A stretch of DNA of 16,731 nt from NCBI GenBank assembly GCA_021778975.1, contig JAJYBO010000034.1, positions 1 to 16,731 of the forward strand, given 5' to 3'. Below, in pieces: positions 1 through 8,415 of the stretch (positions are counted from its first letter, which is position 1; every line of letters starts with the position of its first letter). The translations under genes were made by a program, and so were the position numbers. The notes beneath the pieces were generated by a model. That model searched no databases. It was not told the origin of the DNA and saw only the letters and a list, made by a program, of their open reading frames with translations. Source of the stretch: Deltaproteobacteria bacterium (GTDB taxonomy: Bacteria > Desulfobacterota > Desulfobacteria > Desulfobacterales > Desulfatirhabdiaceae).

Positions 1-1728
1 CAGAAGACTGGCCGTACCCTGACCGACATCAATCACCGTTATCCGCAAATCGGATCTGAAAAACCGCTGGTATCCCCAGTAAGCGGCGTCGGCTCCCAGT
101 AGCAGCGCTGCGGCAACCGCGATAATGCCCATGCGCCTTTTGAACGTCTGGGGTACGTGGCGTGAAGATTTTCCGGGAATCACCAGTTGTTTGAAGGGGC
201 GCCCTGGTTTCATGGCGAAGCAGGCGAACAGAAGGCAATATCCGAATATCAGTTCCGGAATGGAGGGGCTGACCACCTGAATGGCGGCCCATGAAAATTC
301 AGCAAAAAAACGGGCGAGATGCAGGGCAACGCCCAAAATGGTGGCGCAGCATTTCAATCCCCAAACCGCGACCGTTGGGGTGATAAAAGACGTTGTGGCG
401 GAAAGCAATCCCAGCGGCGCCACGCCAAAACCGACGATCGGTACGATCACATAATTGGCTATCGGACTGACAAGGGATATCTGATTGAAATAATAGACCA
501 CCAGAGGCAGCGTCCCCAGCGTTGCGGAGAGCGACACCCAGAGGGGAGACAGCAGTGTATGGCGCAGACGGCTTCGGCGGTCCGAGAAGATATCCGGAGG
601 TGATCCCAGTCTGGGGAGAAAAAAGAGAATCGAAAACACCGATGCAAAAGACAACTGAAACGAAATGGAGAAAAGCGCCGGCGGGTGTATCACCAGAATC
701 ACCAGGGCCGCCAGTGACAGGGTGTTGAACGCTTCCGGTTCTCGTTCCGCCAGAAACGACATCAGAAAGACGGTGATCATGATGACGGCCCTCTGGGTGG
801 AAGGCGACATGCCGGCCAGAAGACCGTAGGCCAGCACGGGGAAAAAAGCAAGCAGCGCCGCGCCTTTTCGGGTCCAGGCCCGCCAGAGAAAAAAGGAAAA
901 TCGGCTCAATATCCACTGAAAGGTGAAAAAGGCGCTGGTCGCCACAATTCCGACATGAAGCCCCGAAATCGCCAGCAGATGACTGATACCGTCTTTGCTG
1001 AACATCTCGGTGATTTCTTTTGGAATTTCCCGGGTGTCTCCGATGAGCAGCGCTTTCAGAACCGCTCTTTCATCTGTATCGCCGACCTGATCTATGTGAT
1101 GGGAAATTTTCTTGCGAACATCGTGGATGACTTTGAAAATGCTGTGATGATGCGCCGCACCGTCTCTTGCGACATCCCCGGATCCCACGAACATGGCGGC
1201 CTGAATTCCGTTAAACCGCAGGTACCGCCGGTAGTCGAAACCACCAGGGTTTTTGAAATTGTTCAGCAGGCGGATGCGCCCGGAAATCCGAATCCGGTCG
1301 CCCACGTCCAGGTCGGGAACCGCGCCATCCACCGTGACACGGATATTCCCACTGAGCGAAAAATGCGGTCCCTTCTTTTGAAGGTATTCACAATGGACAT
1401 CGAATTTTTGCCGATGATGATCCGTAGAGGGATCGGATAACACGACGCCGATAACCGTCTGAATATCCGATGCGGCGAATCGTGAGATACAGTTTGCAGG
1501 AAGATGCCGCGTTGTCCAGGGTTGAATGGACAGATATCCGCAGGCCGCGATGAGCAGCAGCGGCGCGAACCGGAGCGGTATCCGGCGGATAATGGCGCGC
1601 AGAACGCCCGCCGCGCCCGCCAGCACCAGCGCATATCCCCAGATCGGGTAATCCGGCAGCCAGTATCCCGTCAGGATACCCGCTATCAGAGACAGCAACA
1701 GGGGAACCAGCGGGCGGGAATAGTACAT
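1..1728 (-). CDS. comEC: ComEC/Rec2-family DNA uptake channel protein (partial, C-terminus beyond window)
   Basis: ComEC is the inner-membrane channel that brings single-stranded DNA into the cytoplasm during natural transformation. The minus-strand frame is open for 576 codons from an ATG at 1728 to base 1. Residues 1-70 are hydrophobic (RPLVPLLLSLIAGILTG). The DUF4131-like part includes NPGGFDYRRYL at about 160-170. The competence domain has the signature HLLAISGLHVGI at about 250-261, followed by many membrane helices. At about 563-576 ITVIDVGQGTASLL opens the periplasmic metallo-beta-lactamase-like domain, which is cut by the window edge; the family usually reads DVGQGD, here T replaces D. 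An in-frame ATG at 1800, six bases after the upstream gene's stop, would add 24 residues. I prefer 1728 because family members begin close to the RPL motif, but neither start has a clear Shine-Dalgarno. It is last in the purine operon. Natural competence itself is not shown. Confidence 0.9.
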   Translation of the reverse strand, partial: MYYSRPLVPLLLSLIAGILTGYWLPDYPIWGYALVLAGAAGVLRAIIRRIPLRFAPLLLIAACGYLSIQPWTTRHLPANCISRFAASDIQTVIGVVLSDPSTDHHRQKFDVHCEYLQKKGPHFSLSGNIRVTVDGAVPDLDVGDRIRISGRIRLLNNFKNPGGFDYRRYLRFNGIQAAMFVGSGDVARDGAAHHHSIFKVIHDVRKKISHHIDQVGDTDERAVLKALLIGDTREIPKEITEMFSKDGISHLLAISGLHVGIVATSAFFTFQWILSRFSFFLWRAWTRKGAALLAFFPVLAYGLLAGMSPSTQRAVIMITVFLMSFLAEREPEAFNTLSLAALVILVIHPPALFSISFQLSFASVFSILFFLPRLGSPPDIFSDRRSRLRHTLLSPLWVSLSATLGTLPLVVYYFNQISLVSPIANYVIVPIVGFGVAPLGLLSATTSFITPTVAVWGLKCCATILGVALHLARFFAEFSWAAIQVVSPSIPELIFGYCLLFACFAMKPGRPFKQLVIPGKSSRHVPQTFKRRMGIIAVAAALLLGADAAYWGYQRFFRSDLRITVIDVGQGTASLL

Positions 1729-1806
1729 GGCGGATGACGGAAGACAGAAGGCAGCGCGCAGATGACACGAAACATCGTCCACGCCCTGTCCTGTCCTCAT
1801 GGTAGA

Positions 1807-3057
<1,251 letters not shown>

Positions 3058-3114
3058 AATTTACCTCTATATCGGGTTGTGATGTTGGAAGTGGGGGCCG
3101 CGGCTATCTGGCTA

Positions 3115-3792
3115 TCATGGCTGATAGCATTTACTAACATCCGCGAAGGACTGCTTGTTGAGATAATCGGCGATCATTCGGTCATAGTCGGCGGTGTGTA
3201 AAAACGCTTTCTGAGCTAAGCGAAAACGAAGCTCCAGAGATGTCTTGCCGCCGCCGGCCTCCATTGCAGCAACAATCATGCCGTAGTCATCCGGGTTGAC
3301 GACGGACGCCACTCGCAGATAATTCTTGGCGGACGCGCGGATCATGCAGGGGCCTCCGATATCAATATTGCCCCGGGCTTCTTCTACGGTGACGCCGGAT
3401 TTTGCGATGGTCTGGCGGAAGGGGTAGAGGTTGACCACGACCATATCCAGCGGTACTGCCTGCGTGCGTTTTAAATCTTGCTGATGGTCCGTATTGTAGG
3501 TTTCGGTGAGAATTCCCAGATAAATCTTGAAATCGAGCGTCTTGACGAGTCCGCCCTGAGTTTCAGGTTGGCCGGTGTATTGTGAAACCTGCCGGAGATG
3601 CGCATCCGCCTTTTGTCCCAGAAACCCCTGTATGGTGTTGAATGTGCCGCCGGTGGAATAAAACATGATGTCCGGGTTGATGTCGAGAAGTTGTGTCACA
3701 AGTTTCTGAAGGCCGCTTTTATCGGAAACACTGATCAATACGTTTCGTACCGTTACCTGATGGTCAATGCGAGAAACTACATTCAGCGTCAT
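3115..3792 (-). CDS. purH: IMP cyclohydrolase (stand-alone N-terminal half of PurH, MGS-like fold)
   Basis: This enzyme closes the ring of FAICAR to give IMP, the last step of de novo purine synthesis. It is 225 residues from the ATG at 3792, about the size of the cyclohydrolase domain of PurH. VLISVSDKSGL at about 18-28 and the phosphate-binding STGGT at 46-50 define the MGS-like fold. Residues matching known catalytic positions are present: Lys84 in VKTL, the Tyr of NLYPF (121-125), Asp in DIGGP (144-148) and Lys156 in AKN. The usual KTLHPK(I/V)HGG segment reads KTLDFKIYLG here, a marked local divergence. The frame continues upstream to 3888, but those codons translate a repeat element; a GGGGGAA ribosome-binding sequence precedes 3792 and family homology begins after it. 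It is followed by the separate AICAR transformylase. Confidence 0.9.
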   Translation of the reverse strand: MTLNVVSRIDHQVTVRNVLISVSDKSGLQKLVTQLLDINPDIMFYSTGGTFNTIQGFLGQKADAHLRQVSQYTGQPETQGGLVKTLDFKIYLGILTETYNTDHQQDLKRTQAVPLDMVVVNLYPFRQTIAKSGVTVEEARGNIDIGGPCMIRASAKNYLRVASVVNPDDYGMIVAAMEAGGGKTSLELRFRLAQKAFLHTADYDRMIADYLNKQSFADVSKCYQP

Positions 3793-3825
3793 GGTCTTAT
3801 CTTCCCCCTGATATTCGTGTAAAAA

Positions 3826-3910
3826 TTGACGGCTTCGTAAAAAGTCCGGATGCTGCGTTGCGCTGCACCCTTCGTTGTTGCGGCGCACCCTAAAATACGC
3901 TTCACACTTC
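3826..3910 (-). repeat. Interspersed inverted-repeat element, copy 1 (truncated)
   Basis: About 85 bases here match, with few differences, the reverse complement of the right half of the copy at 9475-9631 and, over a shorter core, the copy at 7635-7703. It begins with TTGACGGCTTCGTAAAAAGT on the plus strand, continues through a GC-rich imperfect hairpin, and loses similarity at about 3910, just before the stop codon of the flavin-protein gene (3921-3919). It fills most of the gap between that gene and the IMP cyclohydrolase gene. Read on the minus strand, in the direction of transcription, the hairpin is followed by CTTTTTAC, so it could partly terminate transcription. The left half seen in copy 3 is missing. 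Confidence 0.8.
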
Positions 3911-3918
3911 TTTTTATC

Positions 3919-4374
3919 TCACGCTGTTTTGCCGCTTATTTCTGTCAGTTTGACCTTGAAGGTCACCATACGGGATAACGCATCGTCCGAATACGTGAAT
4001 GCACCGTCCGAATACTGCTTCATGATGATATCGAGTGCTATTTGTTTCTCTTGAAGAGACTCGATAAACACAGCCTTCCCAAAGCCAATGACACACTGGT
4101 AACGAAAGCCCCAGCGGCAGGCGATGTCGCCGGTTTTTATATGGCAGTTGGTGTCGAATTCAATGCATACCTGGGGATTTTTCTGAAGAATGGCGATTTT
4201 TCTGCCCTCGGAAGCGGAATGAAAATACACGGTTCCGTTGCTGTACCCGAAACACATTGGCACCACATAGGGCTGGTGGCTGGTATCGGACATGCCCAGT
4301 CTGCAAAAGTTCGCTTCACGGATAATGGTTTCGATCTGCATGAAATCTGTTATTTCTCTGTCTTTTCTTCTCAT
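3919..4374 (-). CDS. NimA-like / pyridoxamine 5'-phosphate oxidase-family flavin-binding protein
   Basis: This 151-residue protein resembles the split-barrel FMN-binding family that includes NimA nitroimidazole reductases. Visible features are the opening MRRKDREI, then REANFCRLGMSDTSHQPYVV at about 19-38, then VPMCFGY, YFHSASEGRKI and NPQVCIEFD, in the order normal for this family. It is probably a cytoplasmic flavin-dependent reductase or FMN/haem-binding protein; the substrate cannot be read from the sequence, and the family name does not prove drug resistance. The ATG at 4374 follows a GAGG six bases upstream. It lies 33 bases after the metallo-hydrolase gene, so the two are probably cotranscribed. 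Repeat copy 1 sits directly downstream. The family assignment is firm and the function is not. Confidence 0.85.
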   Translation of the reverse strand: MRRKDREITDFMQIETIIREANFCRLGMSDTSHQPYVVPMCFGYSNGTVYFHSASEGRKIAILQKNPQVCIEFDTNCHIKTGDIACRWGFRYQCVIGFGKAVFIESLQEKQIALDIIMKQYSDGAFTYSDDALSRMVTFKVKLTEISGKTA

Positions 4375-4407
4375 ACGCCACCTCGTGTCTGTTCAGACGC
4401 TGATTGG

Positions 4408-5106
4408 TTATCCCAGATTCATGATGGAACACCACCGTTCATATTCTGTGGAAACCGGCAGCCCCTTTTGTTTCAAAACATCCATAAACCGGCCGTCATT
4501 AAAACGCAGATATGGATTTACATTCATCTCATCCTTCAGCGAAGAATGCACATGAGAGGGATTATGGGAATTCAGGTACGCAGCGATATACGGGTTGTCG
4601 CTTTCCAAAAGCCTGGCGAAGGACATGGCGTATTCCTGATAATTGTGCCCGGCATATACGATGGTGTCGGGCGGAAACGTCATGAGAAATTTGATGGAGG
4701 TATAAAACGCGTTCAGGTCGCCTGAGAAACAGTTGCCCACCGTGCCATTGAACAGGGTGTCACCGGTAATCAGGCTGCCGGCGGCATGAAACGTGACGGA
4801 ATCCATCGTATGGCCGGGCGTGGCATATACGCGGACAGGTTCGCCGTCTATAGAGAGTTCGGAATGATGCAGCCAGTAGGCGCCATCTAAAAAAATGGCG
4901 CCGGAGTGCTTTCGCAGATCGGCCGTGCCGCAGGTGTGGTCCGGGTGATCATGGGTATGCGCCACATGGGTAAGCTGCAACTGATGACGCTGGACAAACT
5001 CCAGAATAGCGTCCACCGCGCCGCCGTCAATGGCCAGCGCCGAATGGTCGCCATATATCACATATCCCAGGTTGTCTGCTGAATACGGGAATTGTGCTAT
5101 TTTCAT
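4408..5106 (-). CDS. Metallo-beta-lactamase-fold hydrolase, glyoxalase II-like
   Basis: This 232-residue protein has the full metal-ligand set of the MBL-fold hydrolases: THDHPDH at 51-57 (His52, His54, Asp56, His57), His99 in TPGHT, Asp116 in TGDTLF and His154 in AGHNY. After the core, a C-terminal part with NVNPYLRF at about 195-202 resembles the substrate-binding region of hydroxyacylglutathione hydrolases (GloB). It is therefore probably a cytoplasmic thioester hydrolase; whether it uses glutathione or another thiol cannot be told. No signal peptide is seen. The ATG at 5106 has a strong AGGAG seven bases upstream. It is the first gene of the minus-strand operon, behind a good promoter at 5190-5218. 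Confidence 0.88.
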   Translation of the reverse strand: MKIAQFPYSADNLGYVIYGDHSALAIDGGAVDAILEFVQRHQLQLTHVAHTHDHPDHTCGTADLRKHSGAIFLDGAYWLHHSELSIDGEPVRVYATPGHTMDSVTFHAAGSLITGDTLFNGTVGNCFSGDLNAFYTSIKFLMTFPPDTIVYAGHNYQEYAMSFARLLESDNPYIAAYLNSHNPSHVHSSLKDEMNVNPYLRFNDGRFMDVLKQKGLPVSTEYERWCSIMNLG

Positions 5107-5189
5107 AGTTCTCCTGAAAAGGACAAAACTTTTTTAGGCGTGTGGATGCAGGTGAGCAACTGCGCCGTCAGACGGCTCTCAATCCTCTC

Positions 5190-5218
5190 ATGCTATTAGA
5201 AATGGCGCTTTTTGTCAA
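5190..5218 (-). promoter_or_regulatory. Sigma70-type promoter for the MBL hydrolase-purH-comEC operon
   Basis: On the minus strand TTGACA (5218-5213) is followed after exactly 17 bases by TAGCAT (5195-5190). The -35 box is perfect and the -10 box matches 4 of 6. It lies about 85 bases upstream of the first gene. A small inverted repeat GCCGTC-A-GACGGC at 5164-5176 lies in the predicted leader. Confidence 0.65.
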
Positions 5219-5343
5219 TGTCATAAGAAAGTCTATGGAAACAACTGATGCGGGATGCGTGCGTTCTTTATTGATTATCTCGTTCCGTAATGATAGGGGA
5301 ATCACCATCACTATATCCTGTTGAATATACCGGGAGGCGTCAC

Positions 5344-6447
5344 ATGCTGGAAAGCTCCGGGGTTAAATCCCTGTTCAAGAACAACTGGGAAAAGATGGTG
5401 CTGTGGACAATACTGATCGGTTTTTTTTATCTGTTAAAGTCCTTTTTTTTGCTGTTTTTCGAAACTTTTCTGATTACATACAGCACCAGAACCGTTATTT
5501 TGTGGCTGACCCGTCGCTTCAATATCAATTACCGGCTGACGGCTGTCGCTGTGTTCATTTTGTTCATAACGCTTCTGGGCGCTACCAGCGCCTGGGTGGC
5601 GCCTCGGCTCATCATCGAATCCAACCGGATCGTCAAAAACTTTACCAGTAGCGGCGATCAACAGACGCGTGAAAAAATCAGTGGCATTGCCGAAAGTGTT
5701 ATTATCAAAATTGTTGGGGAAGAAAAAGCCCTGAAGATTATTGCGTCCGAAGAATACACCGCCACCATCGAGGCGCTGAAAACCGAAACCGCCATAGCGA
5801 TTAAAGCGGCGCTGCCGCGTGCGCTCGAGACGCTGTTGAATCTGGTAAAAATCTGCTGGGGGTTGCTGATATCGCTGCTGCTGTCCATTCTCTTTTCCTT
5901 CATCCTGGTGATGGACTGGAAAGGAATTGCGGGAAGGATGAAAGAGCTTGAAAAAAGTCGGATTCGTTCTTTTTATGTAGGCGCCGCGCCGCACCTGATC
6001 GCTTTTGCAGACATACTGGGCAAGGCGCTGACGGCTCAGGCCATTATCGCCACATGCAACACAATTCTGACGGCGGTGGGGGCATGGTTTCTCGATGTAC
6101 CCAACATCGCGGTCATCATGGTGATCGTGTTCCTGTGCGGTTTTATCCCTATTTTGGGAACCATCCTCAGTTCCATTCCCATTCTGCTTTTCGGAATACA
6201 GGCGGGCGGTGTGATATTGGCCGTCAAACTGATTGTTTTGATCGCTCTGGTGCATGCGTTCGAGACTTATGTTCTCAATCCCAAAATCACCGGAAACGTA
6301 CTGCATGTTCACCCGATGCTGGTGCTGGTGCTGCTTTTGATCGGCGAACGGTTTTTTGGGGTTTGGGGAATGATTGTGGGCGTTCCCATAGGGTTCTATA
6401 TCATCAGCGTTTTGAGTATGCGGGATGAAACGTTGCAGGCTTCGTGA
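5344..6447 (+). CDS. AI-2E family (PF01594, PerM-like) inner-membrane transporter
   Basis: This integral membrane protein has 367 residues from the ATG at 5344. Two hydrophobic segments lie near the N-terminus (WTILIGFFYLLKSFFLLFFE and TAVAVFILFITLLGA), then a soluble stretch of about 90 residues. A further helix precedes the motif SFILVMDW. The C-terminal half has several helices including GFIPILGTILSSIPI and the closing VLLLIGERFFGVWGMIVGVP, which are characteristic of the AI-2E/PerM family. Members export or exchange diverse small molecules or ions, and the autoinducer-2 name should not be taken as function. The start at 5344 has GGGAGG seven bases upstream; the frame is open further upstream, but those codons lack family similarity. 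The gene is transcribed divergently from the MBL hydrolase operon. Confidence 0.9.
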   Translation: MLESSGVKSLFKNNWEKMVLWTILIGFFYLLKSFFLLFFETFLITYSTRTVILWLTRRFNINYRLTAVAVFILFITLLGATSAWVAPRLIIESNRIVKNFTSSGDQQTREKISGIAESVIIKIVGEEKALKIIASEEYTATIEALKTETAIAIKAALPRALETLLNLVKICWGLLISLLLSILFSFILVMDWKGIAGRMKELEKSRIRSFYVGAAPHLIAFADILGKALTAQAIIATCNTILTAVGAWFLDVPNIAVIMVIVFLCGFIPILGTILSSIPILLFGIQAGGVILAVKLIVLIALVHAFETYVLNPKITGNVLHVHPMLVLVLLLIGERFFGVWGMIVGVPIGFYIISVLSMRDETLQAS

Positions 6448-6599
6448 CAAGAGAGCCTTTGCCGCGTTCTTTTTTTCTTGAACTGAAAGCGTGTCTGTGT
6501 GAAAATGGCCGGTGTCGCCTGGTAGTGGCGGGTGAGCAGGTTACTTCTTGAACGTATTTCTCATATCTATCTTCGAAGATCAAATCCGGAAACCCTCCA

Positions 6600-7073
6600 A
6601 TGAAAACGGAATCTGAACATAAAAAAATCGTTGCGGACAACCGCAAAGCCCGATTCAACTACTTCATCGAAGACGAATTCGAGGCGGGCATTGTTCTGAA
6701 AGGCACTGAAGTCAAGTCCATGCGCAACGGCAAGGTCAACATCAAGGATGCCTACGCCAAAATTCAAAATGGCGAAGTGTTTATCTATCAGATGCACATT
6801 GGTGTCTATCCCTACGCCTATTACGGAAACCACGATCCGTTGCGGATCCGAAAACTGCTGCTTCACAAACGAGAAATCCAGAAACTGTACGGCAAGGTCA
6901 ACGAAAAGGGCTTGTCGCTGATTCCGCTTCAGGCGTATTTTTTCAACGGAAAAGCCAAAATCAAACTGGCGCTGGCCCGTGGCAAGCATCTCTATGACAA
7001 GCGGGAAAGTATCCGCCAGCGGGATGCCCGGCGAGATTTTGACAGGGCGCGGGCCGGTGGGTATCGAGAATGA
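6600..7073 (+). CDS. smpB: SsrA-binding protein SmpB
   Basis: SmpB binds tmRNA (SsrA) and delivers it to stalled ribosomes for trans-translation. The product has 157 residues, normal for the family. The N-terminal core contains NRKARFNYFIEDEFEAGI, then LKGTEVKSMRNGKVNIKDAY and PLRIRKLLLHKREI, all standard SmpB blocks. The basic tail LARGKHLYDKRESIRQRD matches the C-terminal extension that enters the decoding centre. The ribosome-binding site before 6600 is weak; a 12-bp palindrome (6569-6580) lies just upstream. ssrA is often near smpB, but I see no tmRNA in this window. The gene follows the AI-2E gene by 152 bases and precedes a small membrane protein gene. Confidence 0.95.
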   Translation: MKTESEHKKIVADNRKARFNYFIEDEFEAGIVLKGTEVKSMRNGKVNIKDAYAKIQNGEVFIYQMHIGVYPYAYYGNHDPLRIRKLLLHKREIQKLYGKVNEKGLSLIPLQAYFFNGKAKIKLALARGKHLYDKRESIRQRDARRDFDRARAGGYRE

Positions 7074-7209
7074 TCCGGATTTAAAAAAAGAGAGGCCGAT
7101 CCACTCGACACGGCGCATTCTATGTTGAAAACCACCCGAAACGATTCCGTAGCCAGCGGCGTCTTATACTGCAGATTTCAGGACAATGGTTTGGGGAACC
7201 GAAAAACTC

Positions 7210-7602
7210 ATGAACAACATCATTTTGGGCTGTATTATTGGATTTATCATCGGTACAACCAGTTACATCATACTTCGTTTCTGGATTTTACCCATTCATC
7301 GGTATCAGAAGGTCAAAAAGGATATCCGACATTTTTTCAATCAATTTGAAATACTGATTTCTGATGATATTGGCGGTTCCGGAGTGCTCGTAGAACAGGC
7401 GGCTGTTTGCCGTAAACATGCAGCCGCTCTCACAGATGCCTACTATGACGATCTGCCCCAGTGGTACCGGATGGTACTGGCCCACAAACTCAAAGAATTT
7501 CCGGTCGAGGCATCACGAGATTTCCTGACGCTGTCCAATACCCGCGCTGCCGATCACGCCAGAAATCGTGTAAAAAAAATCCGGCAATATTTGCGGATAT
7601 AG
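7210..7602 (+). CDS. Uncharacterised small protein with one N-terminal membrane helix
   Basis: I do not recognise this family. From the ATG at 7210 the product has 130 residues. Residues 1-25 (NNIILGCIIGFIIGTTSYII) form a single hydrophobic anchor. It is followed by a basic turn (HRYQKVKKDI) and a soluble, probably alpha-helical domain of about 95 residues that should face the cytoplasm by the positive-inside rule. Notable patches are ISDDIGGSGV, a central YYDDLPQWYRM and a basic C-terminus RNRVKKIRQYLRI. An alternative in-frame ATG at 7186 adds eight residues but has its AGGA too close to be a good ribosome-binding site. The gene lies 136 bases after smpB in the same direction and is followed by a hairpin terminator, so it may share the smpB transcript. 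No function is inferred. Confidence 0.7.
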   Translation: MNNIILGCIIGFIIGTTSYIILRFWILPIHRYQKVKKDIRHFFNQFEILISDDIGGSGVLVEQAAVCRKHAAALTDAYYDDLPQWYRMVLAHKLKEFPVEASRDFLTLSNTRAADHARNRVKKIRQYLRI

Positions 7603-7634
7603 AGCGGCTATCTGATATTTCATATCGGTAACTG

Positions 7635-7703
7635 TTATGGTGCGCCGCAACGACGAAGGATGCAGCGCAAGCGCTGCATCCGGACTTTTTACGAAGTCGT
7701 CAA
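7635..7703 (+). repeat. Interspersed inverted-repeat element, copy 2 (right half only)
   Basis: This stretch matches the right half of the element at 9475-9631 in the same orientation: TTATGGTGCGCCGCAACGAC, then a palindromic core, then CCGGACTTTTTACGAAG and TCGTCAA. Its core is a perfect palindrome, unlike the imperfect cores of the other two copies. It lies 32 bases after the small membrane-protein gene. The left half with the second terminal repeat is absent. Confidence 0.8.
7658..7690 (+). terminator. Probable intrinsic terminator formed by repeat copy 2
   Basis: The sequence GGATGCAGCGC (7658-7668) is perfectly complementary to 7671-7681, giving an 11-bp GC-rich stem with an AA between the arms. 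The run TTTTT follows at 7686-7690. It sits about 55 bases after the last plus-strand gene of the smpB group and faces the right way to end that transcript. The four bases between stem and T-run make it slightly atypical. Confidence 0.6.
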
Positions 7704-7784
7704 CTTTAACCCGGCGATTTTTGAGTTACCCCCAGAGTCACCCATAAATCAAGCGGATTTTTATTGGATTTGAAGACGATTCGG

Positions 7785-7812
7785 ACAGGAAGAAATAAAC
7801 AGGAAGAAATAA
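7785..7812. repeat. Perfect tandem duplication of a 14-bp unit
   Basis: The unit ACAGGAAGAAATAA occurs twice in direct succession (7785-7798 and 7799-7812), at the edge of the tRNA terminator. It looks like a simple slippage duplication in non-coding DNA. Confidence 0.85.
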
Positions 7813-7838
7813 AAAAGCCCCTTATTTCTAAGGAGCTT
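7811..7838 (-). terminator. Intrinsic terminator of tRNA-fMet
   Basis: On the minus strand AAGCTCCTT pairs with AAGGGGCTT (one G-T pair) around the loop AGAAAT. A run of T follows (A-tract 7811-7816 on the plus strand). It lies about 35 bases after the 3' end of the tRNA. Confidence 0.75.
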
Positions 7839-7871
7839 ATGTGCTGTGTGGACATTTTGGGAAATACGTGG

Positions 7872-7948
<77 letters not shown>

Positions 7949-7963
7949 TCACGTATTTGAGGC

Positions 7964-7992
7964 ATATTAGTTTGAACCGGCCTGGAAGTCAA
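7964..7992 (-). promoter_or_regulatory. Sigma70-type promoter of tRNA-fMet
   Basis: On the minus strand TTGACT (7992-7987) is followed after 17 bases by TAATAT (7969-7964), about 15 bases before the mature 5' end of the tRNA. The boxes match 5 of 6 and 4 of 6. Confidence 0.6.
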
Positions 7993-8052
7993 GCTGTTTT
8001 TTGAACTGTTTTATGGTTGTTGCGGAAGCATCCGCCATGTCTGTGAATTGTT

Positions 8053-8415
8053 TCATGGACAGGCGTTGACGCCTGTGATGGATGCTGTCATTCTGGACAG
8101 AATATCCCTGCAGGCTTGAACACGACCGTCCGCTGTCTGGGAACATCGCAGCAACACTCGTTTGTTCCGGCCGGTATGCCCGCTTACAATTTCAATCGCT
8201 GAACGATGGACGGAAAATATTTTGGATAAAAACTCGACGCACATCCGGTTCGCGGCGTCATCAACTGGCGGCGCCTGGATAGTCATTTTGAGAGCGCCGT
8301 TATGAATGCCGCTGATTTTATTGCGCGATGCCCTGGGTTGAACATAAATGTTGATGAGCAGTCCCTGGGGCGTCTCCTGAAAAAACGGCGTGTGGCTGGC
8401 GTCTGGCGTGGACAT
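8053..8415 (-). CDS. DUF167 / YggU-family protein
   Basis: This small cytoplasmic protein of 120 residues belongs to the widespread YggU/DUF167 family, whose biochemical role is not established. Family blocks are VQPRASRNKISG at about 26-37, then LKMTIQAPPVDDAANR, then IEIVSGHTGRNKRVLL. Family members are usually around 100 residues; this one has about 15 extra residues at its N-terminus and a short C-terminal tail. The ATG at 8415 overlaps the TAA of the thioesterase gene by one base (TAATG), and there is no strong Shine-Dalgarno, so translation is probably coupled. It is the last protein gene of the aminotransferase-hom-thrH operon. Confidence 0.88.
   Translation of the reverse strand: MSTPDASHTPFFQETPQGLLINIYVQPRASRNKISGIHNGALKMTIQAPPVDDAANRMCVEFLSKIFSVHRSAIEIVSGHTGRNKRVLLRCSQTADGRVQACRDILSRMTASITGVNACP

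Noticed and set aside
1..1728. Several medium-size minus-strand frames (for example 299-916, 1263-1634, 1388-1768) that could suggest a broken gene here.
   Set aside because: One other minus-strand frame is open across the whole stretch and gives a clean ComEC sequence with all expected motifs; the fragments are out-of-frame shadows.
3793..3888. N-terminal extension of IMP cyclohydrolase (start at 3888).
   Set aside because: The extra codons translate the interspersed repeat, and a good ribosome-binding site and family homology start at 3792.
5434..6450. A 338-codon open frame antisense to the AI-2E membrane protein.
   Set aside because: Its translation is rich in Gln, His, Asn and Arg and lacks any recognisable fold, as expected from the complement of a hydrophobic coding sequence; the sense gene has a strong ribosome-binding site and family motifs.
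7074..7209. Possible ssrA (tmRNA) gene next to smpB.
   Set aside because: No tRNA-like acceptor and T-arm ends or tag-reading frame were found here or elsewhere in the window.
7785..7812. Start of a CRISPR or other spaced repeat array.
   Set aside because: There are only two 14-bp units in direct contact with no spacers; a simple tandem duplication.
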